Notes under the pieces: model-generated
Database searches by the model: none
What the model was told of the DNA's origin: nothing
What the model saw: only the letters and a program-made list of their open reading frames with translations
Part shown: piece by piece, positions 53,141 through 63,389 of the stretch
How positions within the stretch are numbered: position 1 is the stretch's first letter
How the letters are laid out: every line of letters starts with the position of its first letter
Made by a program: the position numbers and the translations under genes
Source of the DNA: Lutibacter flavus
GTDB taxonomy: Bacteria > Bacteroidota > Bacteroidia > Flavobacteriales > Flavobacteriaceae
Assembly: GCF_900188355.1 (NCBI RefSeq)
Contig: NZ_FZNX01000002.1
Location: 596,432 to 660,431 of the forward strand
DNA length: 64,000 nt
Reading direction: 5' to 3'

Positions 53141-56100
53141 ATGCAAAAAATTAAAAAAACTATTGAATTTTTCGCTCAAAAAAAAGGACTTTCAAATGAT
53201 GTTTCTTATTTGAATTTTTTAGTTGATTTTTTAGGAAAGATTACTGAAATTGATAACGTAATTATAGGTGTATTTAAGAATAATAATCCAACAATTGTTA
53301 AAACCTTGGCTATTTATGCGAAAGGCGATATTATACCCAATTTTGAATATGAATTAAAAAGCACTCCTTGTGAAAATGTAATGGGGAAATCCTTATGTGT
53401 TTATAAAAAAGATATTCAGAATTTATTTCCAAAAGATAAATTATTGGTTGATTTGAATGTAGAAAGCTATATAGGAATTCCACTATGGGATTCTTCTGGA
53501 AATGCTTTAGGAATTATTTCTTTATTGGATTCCAAACCAATGGAAGATTCAGAACCTTTTGAGTTGATTTTGCAAATTGCAGCAAGCAATACCTCTCGAG
53601 AAATTGAAAAGTTAATTCTGAAAAAAGAAGCTAAAAATTTATACAAAGAATTTTTTAATAGTAGTCCGGATATCTTATATAGAACAGATTTAAACGGTGT
53701 TGTTACATTTATTTCGCCTTCTGCCGAGCGAATTACTGGTTATACCATTGAGGAAACCATAGGAATTAATATTGCAGATAAAATATATAAATATCCAGAA
53801 GAAAAAAAACGATTTTTGAAGAAACTTTCTTCAAAAGGATTTGTTTCCAATTTTATTAATCAATTGGTTAAAAAAGATGGTACTACATTTTGGGGAAGCG
53901 TAAATTCCCATTATTTAAAGAATAAAACAGGAGATATTATTGGAATTGAAGGAATTGTAAGGGACATATCAGATTTAAAAGAGAAAGAATTACTATTTAA
54001 TACTTTAAGCGAAGCAACTTTTGAAGGTATTTGTATCCATGAAAACGGTTTTATTATTGACTTAAATGAGCGCTTTGCAGAATTATTTGGATATTCTAAA
54101 AAAGAACTTAAAGGGAAAAATGTATTATCTCTAGCTGCTCCAGATGGAAAAGCATTAGTTTCCAAACTAATTAATTCTAAAAATCAGGGTATCTATGAAG
54201 CGATAGGATTGCGTAAAGATGGATCTACTTTCTGTGCTGAAGTGCGTGGAAAAGAGTTAGTTTTAAATGATAAAAATTTACGAGTTGCTGTGTTACGTGA
54301 TGTTACAGGGCAAAAAAGGATGGCCAAGCAATTAAAAAATAATGAAGAAAAACTTGAATTGTTCTTTTCTCAGTCTTTTTTAGGGTTTTACATAATGGAA
54401 CTGGATACACCAATTTATTGGAATGATACTGTAAATAAAGAAACTACTTTAGATTATATTTTTAACCATCAAAAAATCACCAAATTAAATGACGCTTATT
54501 TAAAACACTATGGTGCAAACCGAAATGAATTTATAGGGAAAACCTTAGCTTCTTTTTATAAAGAAAATCTTGTCAGTGGAAAATCTCAATGGAAACAGTT
54601 TTTAGATAAAGGGCATGCTAAAGTTGATACTATTGAGTATAGATTAGATGGAACCCAAATTCATATTGAAGGAGATTATACTTTAATGCATGATGCTCAA
54701 GGCCGAATTACAGGACATTTTGGGGTGCAACGTGATATAACTAATCAACTAAAGAATCTTGAACTACTGAAAGAAAGTGAAAAAAGTTTTCGAAAATTAA
54801 TAGCCTCTGCACCTGATGCTTTTTTTAGAGGGGATAGTAATGGAAATTTAATTTCAGTAAATGAAAAGAGCAGTAAACTAACCGGATATACTACAAAGGA
54901 ATTACTGAAAATGAATATGAAGGATTTATTTTCAAGTAATCAGTTAAATAAAAAACCTCTTAAATATAATGAATTAAACGAAGGAGATACAATTATTTCG
55001 GATCGTGAATTATTATGTAAAAATGGGAATAGAATTACGGTTGAAATGAATTCCTCAAAGATGGATGATGGAAATTATATTTCATTTTTCAGGGATCTTA
55101 CGGAAAGAAACAAAAAAGACCACGAACTATTAAAACTATCTAGTGCTGTTAATCAAAACTCTGCAATAATTCAAATAACTGATAACAAAGGTAATATTGA
55201 GTATGTAAATTCAAAATTTATAGAAACTACTGGATTCATTTTAAATGATGTAATTGGAACTAAGCCTTATGTAATATCTGATGGAAACACAAAAATAGAA
55301 AATGCACTTATTTGGAAAGTTTTAAATGATGGAGAAACTTGGAAAGGTGAAGTAAAAAGCATTAAAAAAAACGGAGAATATTTTTATACATCTACTTCAA
55401 TTTCGCCACTATTTGACAATAATAAAAAGATTTCCAACTTTTTAATTAGTCAGGAGGATATAACCGAAAGTCGAAAAGCAAGAGAAGAATTAAAAAAAAG
55501 TGAGCAAGTTTATCAAGTACTAATTGATAAAATACCTGATGGGGTATATAAAAGTACCGATGAAGGTAAATTTATTTCTGTAAATCCGGCAATGGTTAAA
55601 ATGCTTGGCTATTCTAGTATGGAAGAGCTTCTTGCGATAGATATTAAAAAGGATTTATATTTTGATTTAGATGACAGGGAAAATTTTGATTTAGACGAGG
55701 CCAATAAAGAATTGGGGATATTTAGAATAAAGAAAAAGGATGGTAGTGAGTTGTGGGTTGAAGATCATGGTTGGTATACTCATAGTGTTTCTGGAAAAAA
55801 ATTATATCACGAAGGAATTATGCGTGATATTACGGATCGTATTAAACTCGAAAAAGAAACGCTGCTAAAAAAAGAGCGTGTTATTCGCCTAAAAAATACG
55901 ATATCTCGTATTACTTTAGAGGATGTTATTTCACTGGATAATCAAAGTTTATCCTTTAAGAAATTAACAAAAGAAGCAGCTATTGCTACAGAAATTTCTC
56001 AGGTTGGTATCTGGTTGTTTTCAGAAGATAAGAAGGTTTTAAATTGTGTAAGTCAATATGACCGTACAAAAAACAAGCATAACATTGGAATGGAGATTTT

Positions 56101-57541
56101 GAGAAAAGACTTTCCTAATTATTTTAAGACATTATTAGAGAAAAGTAATGTTAATGCTTTTGATGCGCAAAACGACGCTCAAACTATAGAGTTTAAAGAC
56201 AACTATTTAATTCCCAACAATATTATGTCATTATATGACAAAGGGATTTTAATTGAAGGGGAGCTTAAAGGGGTTGTTTGTTTTGAAAATGTTGGGAAAA
56301 AAGTATCTTGGGAGGCAGATCAGGATTCTTTTGCCAATACCATAGCAGCTATTGTTTCTCAAACCATTGTTAATGAAAAACGAAGACAAACCGAAAAGAA
56401 ATTAATAATAGCTATAGATAAAGCCGAAGAAAGTGACCGGTTAAAATCGGCCTTTTTAGCAAACATGAGTCATGAAATAAGAACTCCAATGAATGGAATT
56501 TTAGGTTTTACAAATTTGCTTAAACAGCCAGAATTAACGGGTGAAAAACAAAAAAAATATATTGAAGTTATAGAGAAAAGTGGCGAGAGGATGTTAAATA
56601 TTATAAATGATATTATCTCCATTTCTAAGGTGGAATCTGGGCAAATGGAAGTATCACTTTCAAAAACAAATATTAACAAAGTAACAGAATATATACATAC
56701 TTTCTTTTATCCTGAGGCAACAAAAAAAGGTATAGAACTAATATTGCATAACTCACTAAAAGATAAAGAAGCCTTTATTAACACAGACAAAGAAAAAATT
56801 TATGCAATTTTAACAAATTTGGTTAAAAATGCACTAAAATTTACATCTAAAGGTAAAATCGAAATAGGGTATGAGAGAAAGAATAATTCTTTTCAGTTTT
56901 ACGTTAAGGATACAGGAGTTGGTATTCCAAAAGAACAACAAAAAATTATTTTTGAAAGATTTAGACAAGGCAGTGAAGCTCTAACTAGAGATTACGAGGG
57001 TGCTGGATTAGGTTTGGCAATTTCAAAAGGTTTTGTTGAATTATTGGGTGGCAAATTATGGGTAGAAAGTGAATTAAACAAAGGGACTGTTTTTTATTTT
57101 GAAATTCTTGACTCTGAAAATTGTGAAGTTAGCAACGAGATTTCTAAACAGGAAACTATTGAAATTTTAGAAGGTAGTAAGAGTAAAATAAAAATTTTAG
57201 TTGTTGAAGATGATGAAATGTCTTCAATGCTTTTAGAAATTATTCTAAAGGATATTGCTGAAGAAATTTTAGTTGTGAGAAATGGTTTAGATGCTGTTGA
57301 AATTTGTAAGACCAACCCAGATATTGATTTAATTTTGATAGATATTCAGTTACCAATAATGGATGGTTTAACTGCTACAAAAAAAATTAGAAAATTCAAT
57401 AAACGAGTTAATATAATTGCGCAAACCGCATTTGGTATGAGTGATGATAAGGATAAAGCTTTAGAAGTAGGATGTGACTATTTTATGCCAAAACCAATTA
57501 ATAAGAATAAACTACTTAAGTTGGTTTCTCAGATTTTTTAA
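53141..57541 (+). CDS. Giant multi-PAS/GAF hybrid sensor histidine kinase
   Basis: This 1466-aa protein has no signal peptide or membrane helix, so it is a cytoplasmic sensor. The order is an N-terminal GAF domain (about 15-160), six PAS/PAC units (about 165-275, 285-395, 405-535, 545-655, 665-785, 790-920, each ending in RDI/RDL/EDI-type PAC text) and a second GAF (about 940-1085). HisKA follows with His1111 in ANMSHEIRTPMNG, then HATPase (NLVKNALKFTSKG, GAGLGLAISKGFVELLGG), and a C-terminal receiver with Asp1401 in DLILIDIQLPIMDG. No DNA-binding output is attached and no partner gene lies next to it, so signalling must go through another protein. Confidence 0.93.
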   Translation: MQKIKKTIEFFAQKKGLSNDVSYLNFLVDFLGKITEIDNVIIGVFKNNNPTIVKTLAIYAKGDIIPNFEYELKSTPCENVMGKSLCVYKKDIQNLFPKDKLLVDLNVESYIGIPLWDSSGNALGIISLLDSKPMEDSEPFELILQIAASNTSREIEKLILKKEAKNLYKEFFNSSPDILYRTDLNGVVTFISPSAERITGYTIEETIGINIADKIYKYPEEKKRFLKKLSSKGFVSNFINQLVKKDGTTFWGSVNSHYLKNKTGDIIGIEGIVRDISDLKEKELLFNTLSEATFEGICIHENGFIIDLNERFAELFGYSKKELKGKNVLSLAAPDGKALVSKLINSKNQGIYEAIGLRKDGSTFCAEVRGKELVLNDKNLRVAVLRDVTGQKRMAKQLKNNEEKLELFFSQSFLGFYIMELDTPIYWNDTVNKETTLDYIFNHQKITKLNDAYLKHYGANRNEFIGKTLASFYKENLVSGKSQWKQFLDKGHAKVDTIEYRLDGTQIHIEGDYTLMHDAQGRITGHFGVQRDITNQLKNLELLKESEKSFRKLIASAPDAFFRGDSNGNLISVNEKSSKLTGYTTKELLKMNMKDLFSSNQLNKKPLKYNELNEGDTIISDRELLCKNGNRITVEMNSSKMDDGNYISFFRDLTERNKKDHELLKLSSAVNQNSAIIQITDNKGNIEYVNSKFIETTGFILNDVIGTKPYVISDGNTKIENALIWKVLNDGETWKGEVKSIKKNGEYFYTSTSISPLFDNNKKISNFLISQEDITESRKAREELKKSEQVYQVLIDKIPDGVYKSTDEGKFISVNPAMVKMLGYSSMEELLAIDIKKDLYFDLDDRENFDLDEANKELGIFRIKKKDGSELWVEDHGWYTHSVSGKKLYHEGIMRDITDRIKLEKETLLKKERVIRLKNTISRITLEDVISLDNQSLSFKKLTKEAAIATEISQVGIWLFSEDKKVLNCVSQYDRTKNKHNIGMEILRKDFPNYFKTLLEKSNVNAFDAQNDAQTIEFKDNYLIPNNIMSLYDKGILIEGELKGVVCFENVGKKVSWEADQDSFANTIAAIVSQTIVNEKRRQTEKKLIIAIDKAEESDRLKSAFLANMSHEIRTPMNGILGFTNLLKQPELTGEKQKKYIEVIEKSGERMLNIINDIISISKVESGQMEVSLSKTNINKVTEYIHTFFYPEATKKGIELILHNSLKDKEAFINTDKEKIYAILTNLVKNALKFTSKGKIEIGYERKNNSFQFYVKDTGVGIPKEQQKIIFERFRQGSEALTRDYEGAGLGLAISKGFVELLGGKLWVESELNKGTVFYFEILDSENCEVSNEISKQETIEILEGSKSKIKILVVEDDEMSSMLLEIILKDIAEEILVVRNGLDAVEICKTNPDIDLILIDIQLPIMDGLTATKKIRKFNKRVNIIAQTAFGMSDDKDKALEVGCDYFMPKPINKNKLLKLVSQIF

Positions 57542-57636
57542 ATAAATAAAGAACTTAAGAACATAGTTAAATTTAACAATTTAATTAAAATAAATCCGTT
57601 TCAATTCCGTTTATTTGCCAGATTAATAGAATTGTT

Positions 57637-57657
57637 ATTTTAGAAAAATTCTAAAAT
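57637..57657. promoter_or_regulatory. Perfect inverted repeat ATTTTAGAA-AAA-TTCTAAAAT
   Basis: Nine-bp arms with a 3-bp centre lie in the gap upstream of the small secreted protein. This could be an operator or a weak hairpin. Confidence 0.35.
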
Positions 57658-57721
57658 AGATTCAATTTTTAAATATGGCCTGTCTTTATTTTTTAGATTT
57701 TAAGATTGGCTATTGTATTGT

Positions 57722-57747
57722 ACCTGCAATATCTGCAGGTCTTTTTT
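57722..57747 (+). terminator. Rho-independent terminator
   Basis: ACCTGCA pairs with TGCAGGT around a 5-nt loop, followed by C and six T. It lies 180 bp after the hybrid kinase and 24 bp before the next start, so it ends the kinase transcript or attenuates the next gene. Confidence 0.75.
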
Positions 57748-57770
57748 ATGTTAAATTGTTTTTTAATTAC

Positions 57771-58178
57771 ATGATTATAAGGTGTTTATTATTTTTTTTG
57801 ATGTTTTCTTCCGTTGTTGTTGGCCAGGAAATTGGGAGTGTAAAACAAGGAAATCACTATATAAAATTACTTAAAGCTAATAACTTATATTCGTTTGTTT
57901 ATTCTGATATTAAATCTAAAAATCAAAACTCCGAAAAAGCTTTTCACTTTCACAATAAAGAAACAGTGTATTCAATTTTAATGAATGGTTTTGATGCCAA
58001 GAAAAACCGTCAGATTATAGTTAAAACAAGTAACGATACCATTGTAAAATTTAATTTTAAAAAAATTAAAGGCGAACTGATGTTATTTGTTTACCAAAAT
58101 AGCCTGAATTCAAATACTTTTGGTACGAGCACTTTTTTTAGTAAAAAGCAAATTACCAAGCTTTTTGGTAATATTTAG
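57771..58178 (+). CDS. Small secreted protein, family unknown
   Basis: Started at the ATG at 57771, this is 135 aa with a signal peptide (MIIRCLLFFLMFSSVVVGQE). An upstream in-frame ATG at 57675 would run translation through the terminator and put 32 odd residues before the signal peptide, so it is not used. The mature part is basic, with beta-strand-like text (HYIKLLKANNLYSFVYSDIK, IKGELMLFVYQNSL) and no Cys. I do not recognise the family. It is followed by the galactan genes after 116 bp but shows no link to them. Confidence 0.6.
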   Translation: MIIRCLLFFLMFSSVVVGQEIGSVKQGNHYIKLLKANNLYSFVYSDIKSKNQNSEKAFHFHNKETVYSILMNGFDAKKNRQIIVKTSNDTIVKFNFKKIKGELMLFVYQNSLNSNTFGTSTFFSKKQITKLFGNI

Positions 58179-58265
58179 AATTTATTCTTTTTAAAATGTT
58201 AAAAATGAGTTCTTGGAAATTAAATAGACTTTTCTCTTAGAATGTATTAAATATTTTTATTACTT

Positions 58266-58294
58266 TTATTAAATGTAACAAATACATTTAATAA
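58266..58294. promoter_or_regulatory. 12-bp inverted repeat touching the GH53 start codon
   Basis: TTATTAAATGTA and TACATTTAATAA form perfect arms around ACAAA. The second arm ends at the base before the ATG at 58295. As DNA it could be an operator, and as RNA a hairpin covering the ribosome site. Confidence 0.5.
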
Positions 58295-59461
58295 ATGAAG
58301 TACTTTACTATTTTAATTTCAATATTAGTTTTTATTTCTTTTTCATCTTGTGGAGATTCAAACCCTGAAAAAGTGGATGATAATCTAATAATCGAAGACC
58401 CAATTGAAGAAGAACCTGCTGAAACATCTGGTTTTTATTATGGTGCAGATTTATCTTATGTAAATGAAATGGAAGAGTGTGGAGCAATTTATAAAGATTT
58501 AAATGGCGCTACAAAAGATCCATTTAAAATATTTAATGAAGCAGGGGCTAATATTATTCGTGTTAGATTATGGCATAATCCAACTTGGACAAATTACTCT
58601 AATTATGAAGATGTAAAGCTAACAATCTCTCGTGCCAAAGCTGAAGGAATGAAAGTTTTATTAGATTTTCATTACTCTGATACGTGGGCAGATCCATCAA
58701 CCCAAGAAATACCAGAAGCCTGGTTAAGTGAAATTAATAATACTACAGCCCTTGGAGATTTGTTATACAATTATACTTATATGGTTCTGAATGATTTAGC
58801 AAATGCGAATTTGTTACCAGATATTGTTCAGGTAGGTAATGAAATTAACCCAATGATTTTACAACAAGGAGAGTTACAATGGCCAATTGATTGGGTTAGA
58901 AATTCATCTTTAATAAATAAAGGTATCAAAGCAGTTAGAGATATTTCATCTGCAAAAAACAAAGAAATAGGAGTGATGTTGCACATTGCACAACCAGAAA
59001 ATGGATTGTGGTGGTTTGAAGAAGCAACTCAAAATGGCGTTATAGATTTTGATTGGATTGGTTTATCATATTATCCAATTTGGTCCGATTATAACTTGAG
59101 TAATGTTTCAACAGCATTTACTACCTTAATAAATACCTATAATAAACGTTTAATGATTGTAGAAACGGCATATCCGTTTACTTTGGAAAATGCAGATAGT
59201 GCTAATAATATTTTAGATAACAACGCATTGGTGTCTGGATATCCAGCAACACAACAAGGCCAATTAGATTATTTGAATAAATTACAAGAAGTAATTGAAA
59301 CGGCTGGAGGCGAAGGTTTGATTTACTGGGAGCCGGCCTGGGTTTCAACTAGTTGTAGTACTCTATGGGGTCAAGGTTCGCATTGGGATAATGCAACTTT
59401 GTTTGATCATAATAATAAGGCTACTTTAGGAATGCAATTTTATAATGCCTCTAAAAATTAA
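58295..59461 (+). CDS. GH53 arabinogalactan endo-beta-1,4-galactanase (lipoprotein)
   Basis: The 388-aa protein has a lipoprotein signal (ISFSSCGDSN, with the lipid Cys at 19). The GH53 barrel starts GADLSYVNEMEECGAIYKD and has IIRVRLWHNP and KVLLDFHYSDTWADP. The acid/base Glu183 lies in VQVGNEINPM, the nucleophile Glu290 in IVETAYPF, and the end of the barrel in GLIYWEPAWVS. It cuts the beta-1,4-galactan backbone of type I arabinogalactan or pectin side chains, probably on the cell surface. It forms a pair with the GH2 gene 21 bp downstream. No SusC/SusD genes are in the window, so this is a minimal galactan locus or the end of a split one. Confidence 0.93.
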   Translation: MKYFTILISILVFISFSSCGDSNPEKVDDNLIIEDPIEEEPAETSGFYYGADLSYVNEMEECGAIYKDLNGATKDPFKIFNEAGANIIRVRLWHNPTWTNYSNYEDVKLTISRAKAEGMKVLLDFHYSDTWADPSTQEIPEAWLSEINNTTALGDLLYNYTYMVLNDLANANLLPDIVQVGNEINPMILQQGELQWPIDWVRNSSLINKGIKAVRDISSAKNKEIGVMLHIAQPENGLWWFEEATQNGVIDFDWIGLSYYPIWSDYNLSNVSTAFTTLINTYNKRLMIVETAYPFTLENADSANNILDNNALVSGYPATQQGQLDYLNKLQEVIETAGGEGLIYWEPAWVSTSCSTLWGQGSHWDNATLFDHNNKATLGMQFYNASKN

Positions 59462-59482
59462 CAATTATTCTAAACTTTTTTA

Positions 59483-61921
59483 ATGAATCATATTATGAAA
59501 CAATTTTTTAAAACTTTATTTATTTTTTTAATAGGTACACAATTCTCTTTTTCTCAAGTAAGAGTTGTTAAAGAGTTAGATACTGATTGGAAATTTCAAA
59601 AGAATAAAAACGAACAAGCTTTCCAAATAAATTTTGATGATTCAAAATGGGAAAACGTGAGTGTTCCACATGATTGGGCAATTTACGGCCCATTTGATAA
59701 AGAAGTGGATAAGCAAACTGTTGCTATTGTTCAAAATGGCGAAGAAGTGGCTTCAGAAAAAACAGGAAGAACAGGATCTTTACCGCATATTGGTACTGCT
59801 TGGTATCGAAATAAATTTACACTACCCCAATTTGAAAAAGGCAAAAAAGTAATCTTGCTTTTTGAAGGAGCTATGAGCGAGCCACAAATTTATTTAAACG
59901 GTAAAAAAGTAGGTGAATGGGCATATGGTTACAGCTATTTTTATTTTGATGTTTCAGATTTAATTAAAGAAGGTGAAAATACGTTAGCTGTTAAAGTTTC
60001 AAATCCTGCATTTGCTTCACGCTGGTATCCGGGTGCTGGTTTGTATAGAAAAGTAAGTTTAATTGTAAAAAATAAGGAAAGTATAAATCAATGGGGAACT
60101 TTTATAACAACTCCATTTATTAGCAGGGAAGTTGCTAAAGTAAATGTTAAAACCAAATCGTCTGGAGAAAATGTTCAATTAATTACTACTATTTACAATG
60201 CTGAAGGAAAAGAGGTTGCAACAGAAAAAGCGACTGAAGTATTTGGTAATGAATTTGAACAAAACTTGAAGGTTTCAAACCCAATAGTATGGAGTCCGGA
60301 AAATCCATATTTGTATACTGCTAAATCACAATTATTTGTTGGAGAGGCTTTAAAAGATGAAGTTTCTACTCGATTTGGAATAAGAGATATTAAATATGAA
60401 CCTAATAAAGGATTCAGTTTAAATGGTGAAGTAAGAAAGTTTAAAGGAGTTTGTTTGCATCACGATTTAGGTCCGTTAGGAACGGCGGTAAACAAATCTG
60501 CATTGCGCCGTCAATTAACCATTTTAAAAGATATGGGTTGTAATGCTATTAGAAGTTCACACAATATGCCATCTTTTGAACAGTTGGAATTGTGCGACGA
60601 AATGGGCTTTATGTTTTTAGCCGAAAGCTTTGATGAATGGGCAAAACCAAAAGTTGAGAATGGGTACAACCGATTTTTTGAAGAATATGCGGAAAAAGAT
60701 GTTGTTAATTTGGTTCATGCTACAAGAAATCACCCTTCAATTGTGATGTGGAGCTCAGGAAATGAAGTACCTGATCAATGGGGAGAAGAAGGTGTAAAAC
60801 GTGCAAAATGGTTGCAAGATATTTTTCATAGAGAAGACCCAACTCGTCCGGTTACAGTTGGAATGGATCAAGTTAAGGCTGTAATGGAATCTGGTTTTGG
60901 AGCATTATTAGATGTGCCGGGTTTAAATTATCGAGTTCATTTATATGAAGAAGCAAATAAAAAATTTCCACAAGGTTTTATTTTAGGGTCAGAAACTGCC
61001 TCAACAGTAAGTTCCAGAGGTATTTATAAGTTTCCGGTACAACAAGCGAGTATGAAACAATATGATGATTTTCAATCGTCTTCATATGATTTAGAATATT
61101 GCAGCTGGTCTAATTTACCAGATGATGATTTTGTATTACAAGATGACAAACCTTGGGTTATTGGAGAGTTTGTATGGACAGGTTTTGATTATTTAGGTGA
61201 ACCAACCCCTTATGATGAAAGTTGGCCTTCACGTAGTTCTTATTTTGGAATTTCCGATTTAGCTGGTTTACCAAAAGACCGCTTTTATTTATATAGAAGC
61301 AGATGGAATACTAAAGATGAAACCTTACATATTTTACCACATTGGAATTGGAAAGGTAGAGAAGGAGAAACAACTCCAGTTTTTGTGTATACTAATTATG
61401 ATAGTGCAGAACTTTTTGTAAATGGTAAAAGTATGGGAATTCAAAAAAAGAATTCTTCAACACCGCAAAATAGGTATCGTTTAATGTGGATGGATGTTAC
61501 TTATGAACCTGGAACATTAAAAGTTATTGCTTTTGATAAAGAAGGAAAACAAGTTGCTGAAAAAGAAATACGTACAGCTGGAAAACCTTATAAGATTGTA
61601 CTATCTCCAGATAAAAAAATTATAAAAGCAGATGGTAAAGATTTATCATATGTTGAGGTTTCAGTAGTTGATAAAAACGGTATTCTGTGTCCAACTGCAA
61701 CAAACCAACTAAAATTTAGAGTAAAAGGGAATGGAACGTATAGAGCAGCTTGTAATGGTGATGCCACTTCTCTAGAACTTTTTCATTTACCAACCATGAA
61801 ACTATTTAGTGGTAAATTAGTGGTGTTGATACAGTCAACAAATACTGCAGGAAATATTGAATTATCTGTTACAGGTAAAGGATTAAAAAGAGGTGATTTA
61901 AATTTAAGTTCGAGTAATTAA
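59483..61921 (+). CDS. GH2 family beta-galactosidase
   Basis: The product is 812 aa; an ATG at codon 5 (59495) is an equally good start. The signal peptide ends FSFSQ. Domains are sugar-binding (about 30-200), the immunoglobulin-like GH2 domain (about 205-300) and the TIM barrel (about 305-590). The barrel has the acid/base Glu428 in WSSGNEVPDQW and the nucleophile Glu504 in LGSETAS, followed by DUF4982-like and Ig-like domains (VFVYTNYDSAELFVNGKS, KIIKADGKDLSYVEVSVVDKNG). Its place behind the GH53 endo-galactanase suggests that it takes galactose from the released galacto-oligosaccharides in the periplasm. The transcript ends at an 18-bp terminator hairpin. Confidence 0.92.
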   Translation: MNHIMKQFFKTLFIFLIGTQFSFSQVRVVKELDTDWKFQKNKNEQAFQINFDDSKWENVSVPHDWAIYGPFDKEVDKQTVAIVQNGEEVASEKTGRTGSLPHIGTAWYRNKFTLPQFEKGKKVILLFEGAMSEPQIYLNGKKVGEWAYGYSYFYFDVSDLIKEGENTLAVKVSNPAFASRWYPGAGLYRKVSLIVKNKESINQWGTFITTPFISREVAKVNVKTKSSGENVQLITTIYNAEGKEVATEKATEVFGNEFEQNLKVSNPIVWSPENPYLYTAKSQLFVGEALKDEVSTRFGIRDIKYEPNKGFSLNGEVRKFKGVCLHHDLGPLGTAVNKSALRRQLTILKDMGCNAIRSSHNMPSFEQLELCDEMGFMFLAESFDEWAKPKVENGYNRFFEEYAEKDVVNLVHATRNHPSIVMWSSGNEVPDQWGEEGVKRAKWLQDIFHREDPTRPVTVGMDQVKAVMESGFGALLDVPGLNYRVHLYEEANKKFPQGFILGSETASTVSSRGIYKFPVQQASMKQYDDFQSSSYDLEYCSWSNLPDDDFVLQDDKPWVIGEFVWTGFDYLGEPTPYDESWPSRSSYFGISDLAGLPKDRFYLYRSRWNTKDETLHILPHWNWKGREGETTPVFVYTNYDSAELFVNGKSMGIQKKNSSTPQNRYRLMWMDVTYEPGTLKVIAFDKEGKQVAEKEIRTAGKPYKIVLSPDKKIIKADGKDLSYVEVSVVDKNGILCPTATNQLKFRVKGNGTYRAACNGDATSLELFHLPTMKLFSGKLVVLIQSTNTAGNIELSVTGKGLKRGDLNLSSSN

Positions 61922-61959
61922 AACCTATTTTTTTCAATAAACAGTTTTAAAATATCTTA

Positions 61960-62007
61960 ACAAGTTATACTCAAATAAGTCTTATATTTGAGTATAACTT
62001 GTTTTTT
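61960..62007 (+). terminator. Strong terminator after the galactan pair
   Basis: An 18-bp perfect stem (ACAAGTTATACTCAAATA and its complement) with a 7-nt loop is followed by seven T. Confidence 0.9.
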
Positions 62008-62028
62008 TAATCACAGAAATTATTATAA

Positions 62029-63012
62029 ATGAAAGTTTTATTTATTGGAGGAACTGGAAATATAAGTACAGCTTCAAGCAAATTAGCAATTAAAAAAGGG
62101 ATTGATTTATATCATTTCAATAGAGGGCAAAGTACAGTAGAAATATCTGGAGTTAAAACAATAATTGGTGATATTAAAAAACCGAATGAATTAGAAGAGT
62201 TGAAAAAACATACTTGGGATGTTGTTGTTAATTGGATTGCATTTATACCAGAGGATATAGAAAATGACATCAAATTATTTAAAGGAAAAACGAAACAATA
62301 TATTTTTATAAGTTCAGCGTCTTGTTATCAAACGCCTTTAAGCTATCCTATAATTACAGAATCTACTCCTCTAAAGAATAATCTTTGGGAATATTCTAAC
62401 GATAAAATTAAATGTGAAGATTTATTAGTTAAAACTTATAGAGAAGAAGATTTCCCAATTATTATTGTTAGACCATCTTATACGTATGATACCGTTATTC
62501 CTATTGCAATTGGTGGGTTTGATGAATATACAACAGTGGATAGAATTTTAAAGGGAAAAGAAATAATAATTCATGGAGATGGAACTTCATTATGGACAGT
62601 TACTCACGCTGATGATTTTGCAATTGGATTGGTTGGTTTATTGGGTTTAACACAAGCAATTGGACATGCATTTCATATTACTTCTGATGAGGTTTTAACT
62701 TGGAATATGATTTATAAAATTTTAGCCGAAAGTGTAAACTGTGAAGCTAAAGTTGTTCATATTTCATCAGATTTTATTTGTAAAATGGAGCCTTCTTTTA
62801 CAGGTGGTTTATTAGGAGATAAAAGTGAAAGCGTAATTTTTGACAATTCAAAAATAAAAACTTTTGTACCCGGTTTTAAAGCTACAATATCATTTGCTGA
62901 AGGTATTAAAAGAACCCTTAAATGGCTTGATGAAAATCCGGATAAAAAAATAGTAAACTCAGATACCAATGCAAAAATTGATGCTATTTTGAGGGTTTAT
63001 AAAGCATTATAA
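62029..63012 (+). CDS. NAD-dependent epimerase/dehydratase family (atypical SDR)
   Basis: This 327-aa protein has a Rossmann start MKVLFIGGTGNIS with the G-G-T-G-x-I-S nucleotide motif, an acidic GDIKKP, and an isomerase-like core (FISSASCYQTP, IVRPSYTYD, HGDGTSLWTVTHADDFA). The Tyr-x3-Lys of classical SDRs is not clear, which fits the chloroplast-RNA-binding/mRNA-like atypical SDRs that are often annotated as epimerases. It is separate from the galactan genes (strong terminator between), so a role in galactose use should not be assumed. Confidence 0.8.
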   Translation: MKVLFIGGTGNISTASSKLAIKKGIDLYHFNRGQSTVEISGVKTIIGDIKKPNELEELKKHTWDVVVNWIAFIPEDIENDIKLFKGKTKQYIFISSASCYQTPLSYPIITESTPLKNNLWEYSNDKIKCEDLLVKTYREEDFPIIIVRPSYTYDTVIPIAIGGFDEYTTVDRILKGKEIIIHGDGTSLWTVTHADDFAIGLVGLLGLTQAIGHAFHITSDEVLTWNMIYKILAESVNCEAKVVHISSDFICKMEPSFTGGLLGDKSESVIFDNSKIKTFVPGFKATISFAEGIKRTLKWLDENPDKKIVNSDTNAKIDAILRVYKAL

Positions 63013-63389
63013 ATTTAATTTTAGTCTTTATTTATTTCTAAATTAACAGATTCATTTTTAACCGCATTATGCTGTTTTGGTATGATATTTATCATGATTT
63101 TTTAATTTGTATTTAAAAAATGATTATATTTGACTATATAAATCCCAAATTACCAGTGATTTAACACCCCAAGTTGAATGTTAAAATTGAAAATTTTGTT
63201 GGTAAATTAGAATTTAAAAATCCCTATATATAGTACTTATAAATTATTTAGAAGTTAAATAGTTTTTAGAATAATAATTGTATTTGAATTGCAAGTTTTA
63301 TAGTTATGTTGGTGCATTTCCCCACCCAGCGGTTATTAACTATTAAGACATAGTAGTTTTAAGTGTTTAACACCATAAAATTACATATT

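Noticed and set aside
53141..57541. Hybrid two-component regulator of the galactan genes
   Set aside because: The protein has no membrane sensor domain and no AraC-type DNA-binding output, and a terminator separates it from the galactan pair.
57675..57770. Upstream ATG extension of the small secreted protein
   Set aside because: It would be translated through a Rho-independent terminator and would place 32 odd residues ahead of a good signal peptide. The start at 57771 is preferred.
61983..61990. TATATTTG as a promoter for the epimerase-like gene
   Set aside because: It is fully inside a perfect terminator hairpin and has no -33 partner, so the match is probably a by-product of the stem.
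58295..63012. Complete polysaccharide utilisation locus
   Set aside because: Only the GH53/GH2 pair is present. There is no SusC/SusD or HTCS regulator, and the epimerase-like gene is separated by a strong terminator.
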